Source: Oscillospiraceae bacterium
GTDB lineage: Bacteria; Bacillota; Clostridia; Oscillospirales; Acutalibacteraceae
Length of the DNA stretch: 5,511 nt
NCBI GenBank assembly: GCA_031273775.1
Contig: JAISRF010000207.1
Coordinates: 1-5,511, forward strand
Reading direction: 5' to 3'
In this document: piece after piece, positions 5,338-5,511 of the stretch
How positions within the stretch are numbered: position 1 is the first letter of the stretch
Layout of the letters: every line of letters begins with the position of its first letter
Translations under genes and position numbers: made by a program
The notes under the pieces: generated by a model
The model's input: the letters and a program-made list of their open reading frames with translations, nothing else
Databases searched by the model: none
Told to the model about the DNA's origin: nothing

Positions 5338-5511
5338 TCAACTGTTACTTGTCGACTGCGGTGAAACAGCCAGCGCCGCTTTAATCATTAACGCGCATTC
5401 CAGCCGCTTTTTCAGCATGGCACAAGACAGCTTGTGCGGTATATTGATATCGCCCTCGTAAATATAATTATTGGCGTTACAGCCGCCGCTGCAATAAAAT
5501 CGGGCAAAGCA
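5338..5511 (-). CDS. scfB: Radical SAM/SPASM SCIFF ranthipeptide maturase, C-terminal fragment (5' end outside window)
   Basis: The minus-strand frame is open from the right edge to TGA at 5340-5338, giving 57 residues. The fragment begins CFARFYCSGGCNANN, continues through YIYEGDIN, then has KLSCAMLKKRLECALMIKAALA. The spacing Cys1-X5-Cys7-X3-Cys11, a gap, then Cys30 is exactly the distal half of a SPASM domain (CX2CX5CX3C-gap-C), which binds auxiliary [4Fe-4S] clusters. FYCSGGC, the xGDIN segment and the C-x(3)-KKRxEC ending resemble the clostridial enzyme that installs thioether crosslinks in the SCIFF six-cysteine peptide. The radical SAM core (CX3CX2C) must lie beyond the right edge. SPASM assignment is firm; the SCIFF subtype rests on remembered family resemblance. 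Another SPASM peptide maturase is the alternative. Confidence 0.75.
   Translation of the reverse strand, partial: CFARFYCSGGCNANNYIYEGDINIPHKLSCAMLKKRLECALMIKAALAVSPQSTSNS

Overview
The window reads as chromosome of a low-to-mid GC Gram-positive anaerobe, most likely a clostridium (class Clostridia, possibly an Oscillospirales-type member). The pointers are a YitT/DUF2179 membrane protein, a CymR-like Rrf2 repressor, sigma-A-type promoters with 17-bp spacers, strong GGAGG ribosome binding sites, and at the right edge the C-terminus of what looks like a SCIFF (six-cysteine ranthipeptide) maturase, a family largely confined to Clostridia. The species assignment is inference.

Layout from left to right: (1) the last 29 codons of an unidentified + strand gene (1-90), then a complete YitT-family integral membrane protein (110-988, +). 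(2) A sulfur amino acid block: metY, O-acetylhomoserine sulfhydrylase (1061-2338, -); a short 83-bp divergent intergenic region; a CymR-like Rrf2 regulator (2422-2850, +); and convergent to it cysK, O-acetylserine sulfhydrylase (2921-3850, -; the ribosome binding site supports the 309-residue start). cysK has a textbook promoter (TTGACA-17-TATAAT) with nested AT-rich inverted repeats immediately downstream. cymR also has a good promoter (TTGAAA-17-TATAAT). (3) nspC, carboxynorspermidine/carboxyspermidine decarboxylase (4022-5197, -), the last step of an alternative polyamine pathway. (4) The 3' end of a radical SAM/SPASM gene (5338-5511, -), matching the SCIFF maturase C-terminus.

How the genes work together: CysK makes cysteine from O-acetylserine and sulfide, MetY makes homocysteine from O-acetylhomoserine and sulfide, and the regulator between them resembles Bacillus CymR, which represses cysteine metabolism genes in complex with CysK. 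The regulator here ends in ...Tyr-Tyr-Ile. A C-terminal isoleucine is the known way in which partners dock into the CysK active site, so a CymR-CysK sensing pair encoded side by side is a plausible reading. NspC and the SCIFF maturase have no evident functional tie to the sulfur block.

No mobile element, CRISPR array, rRNA or tRNA was recognised. No stretch longer than about 175 bases lacks a gene. Nothing in the window clearly amounts to an undescribed system; the most interesting points are the regulator-enzyme pair and the ranthipeptide locus cut by the right edge.
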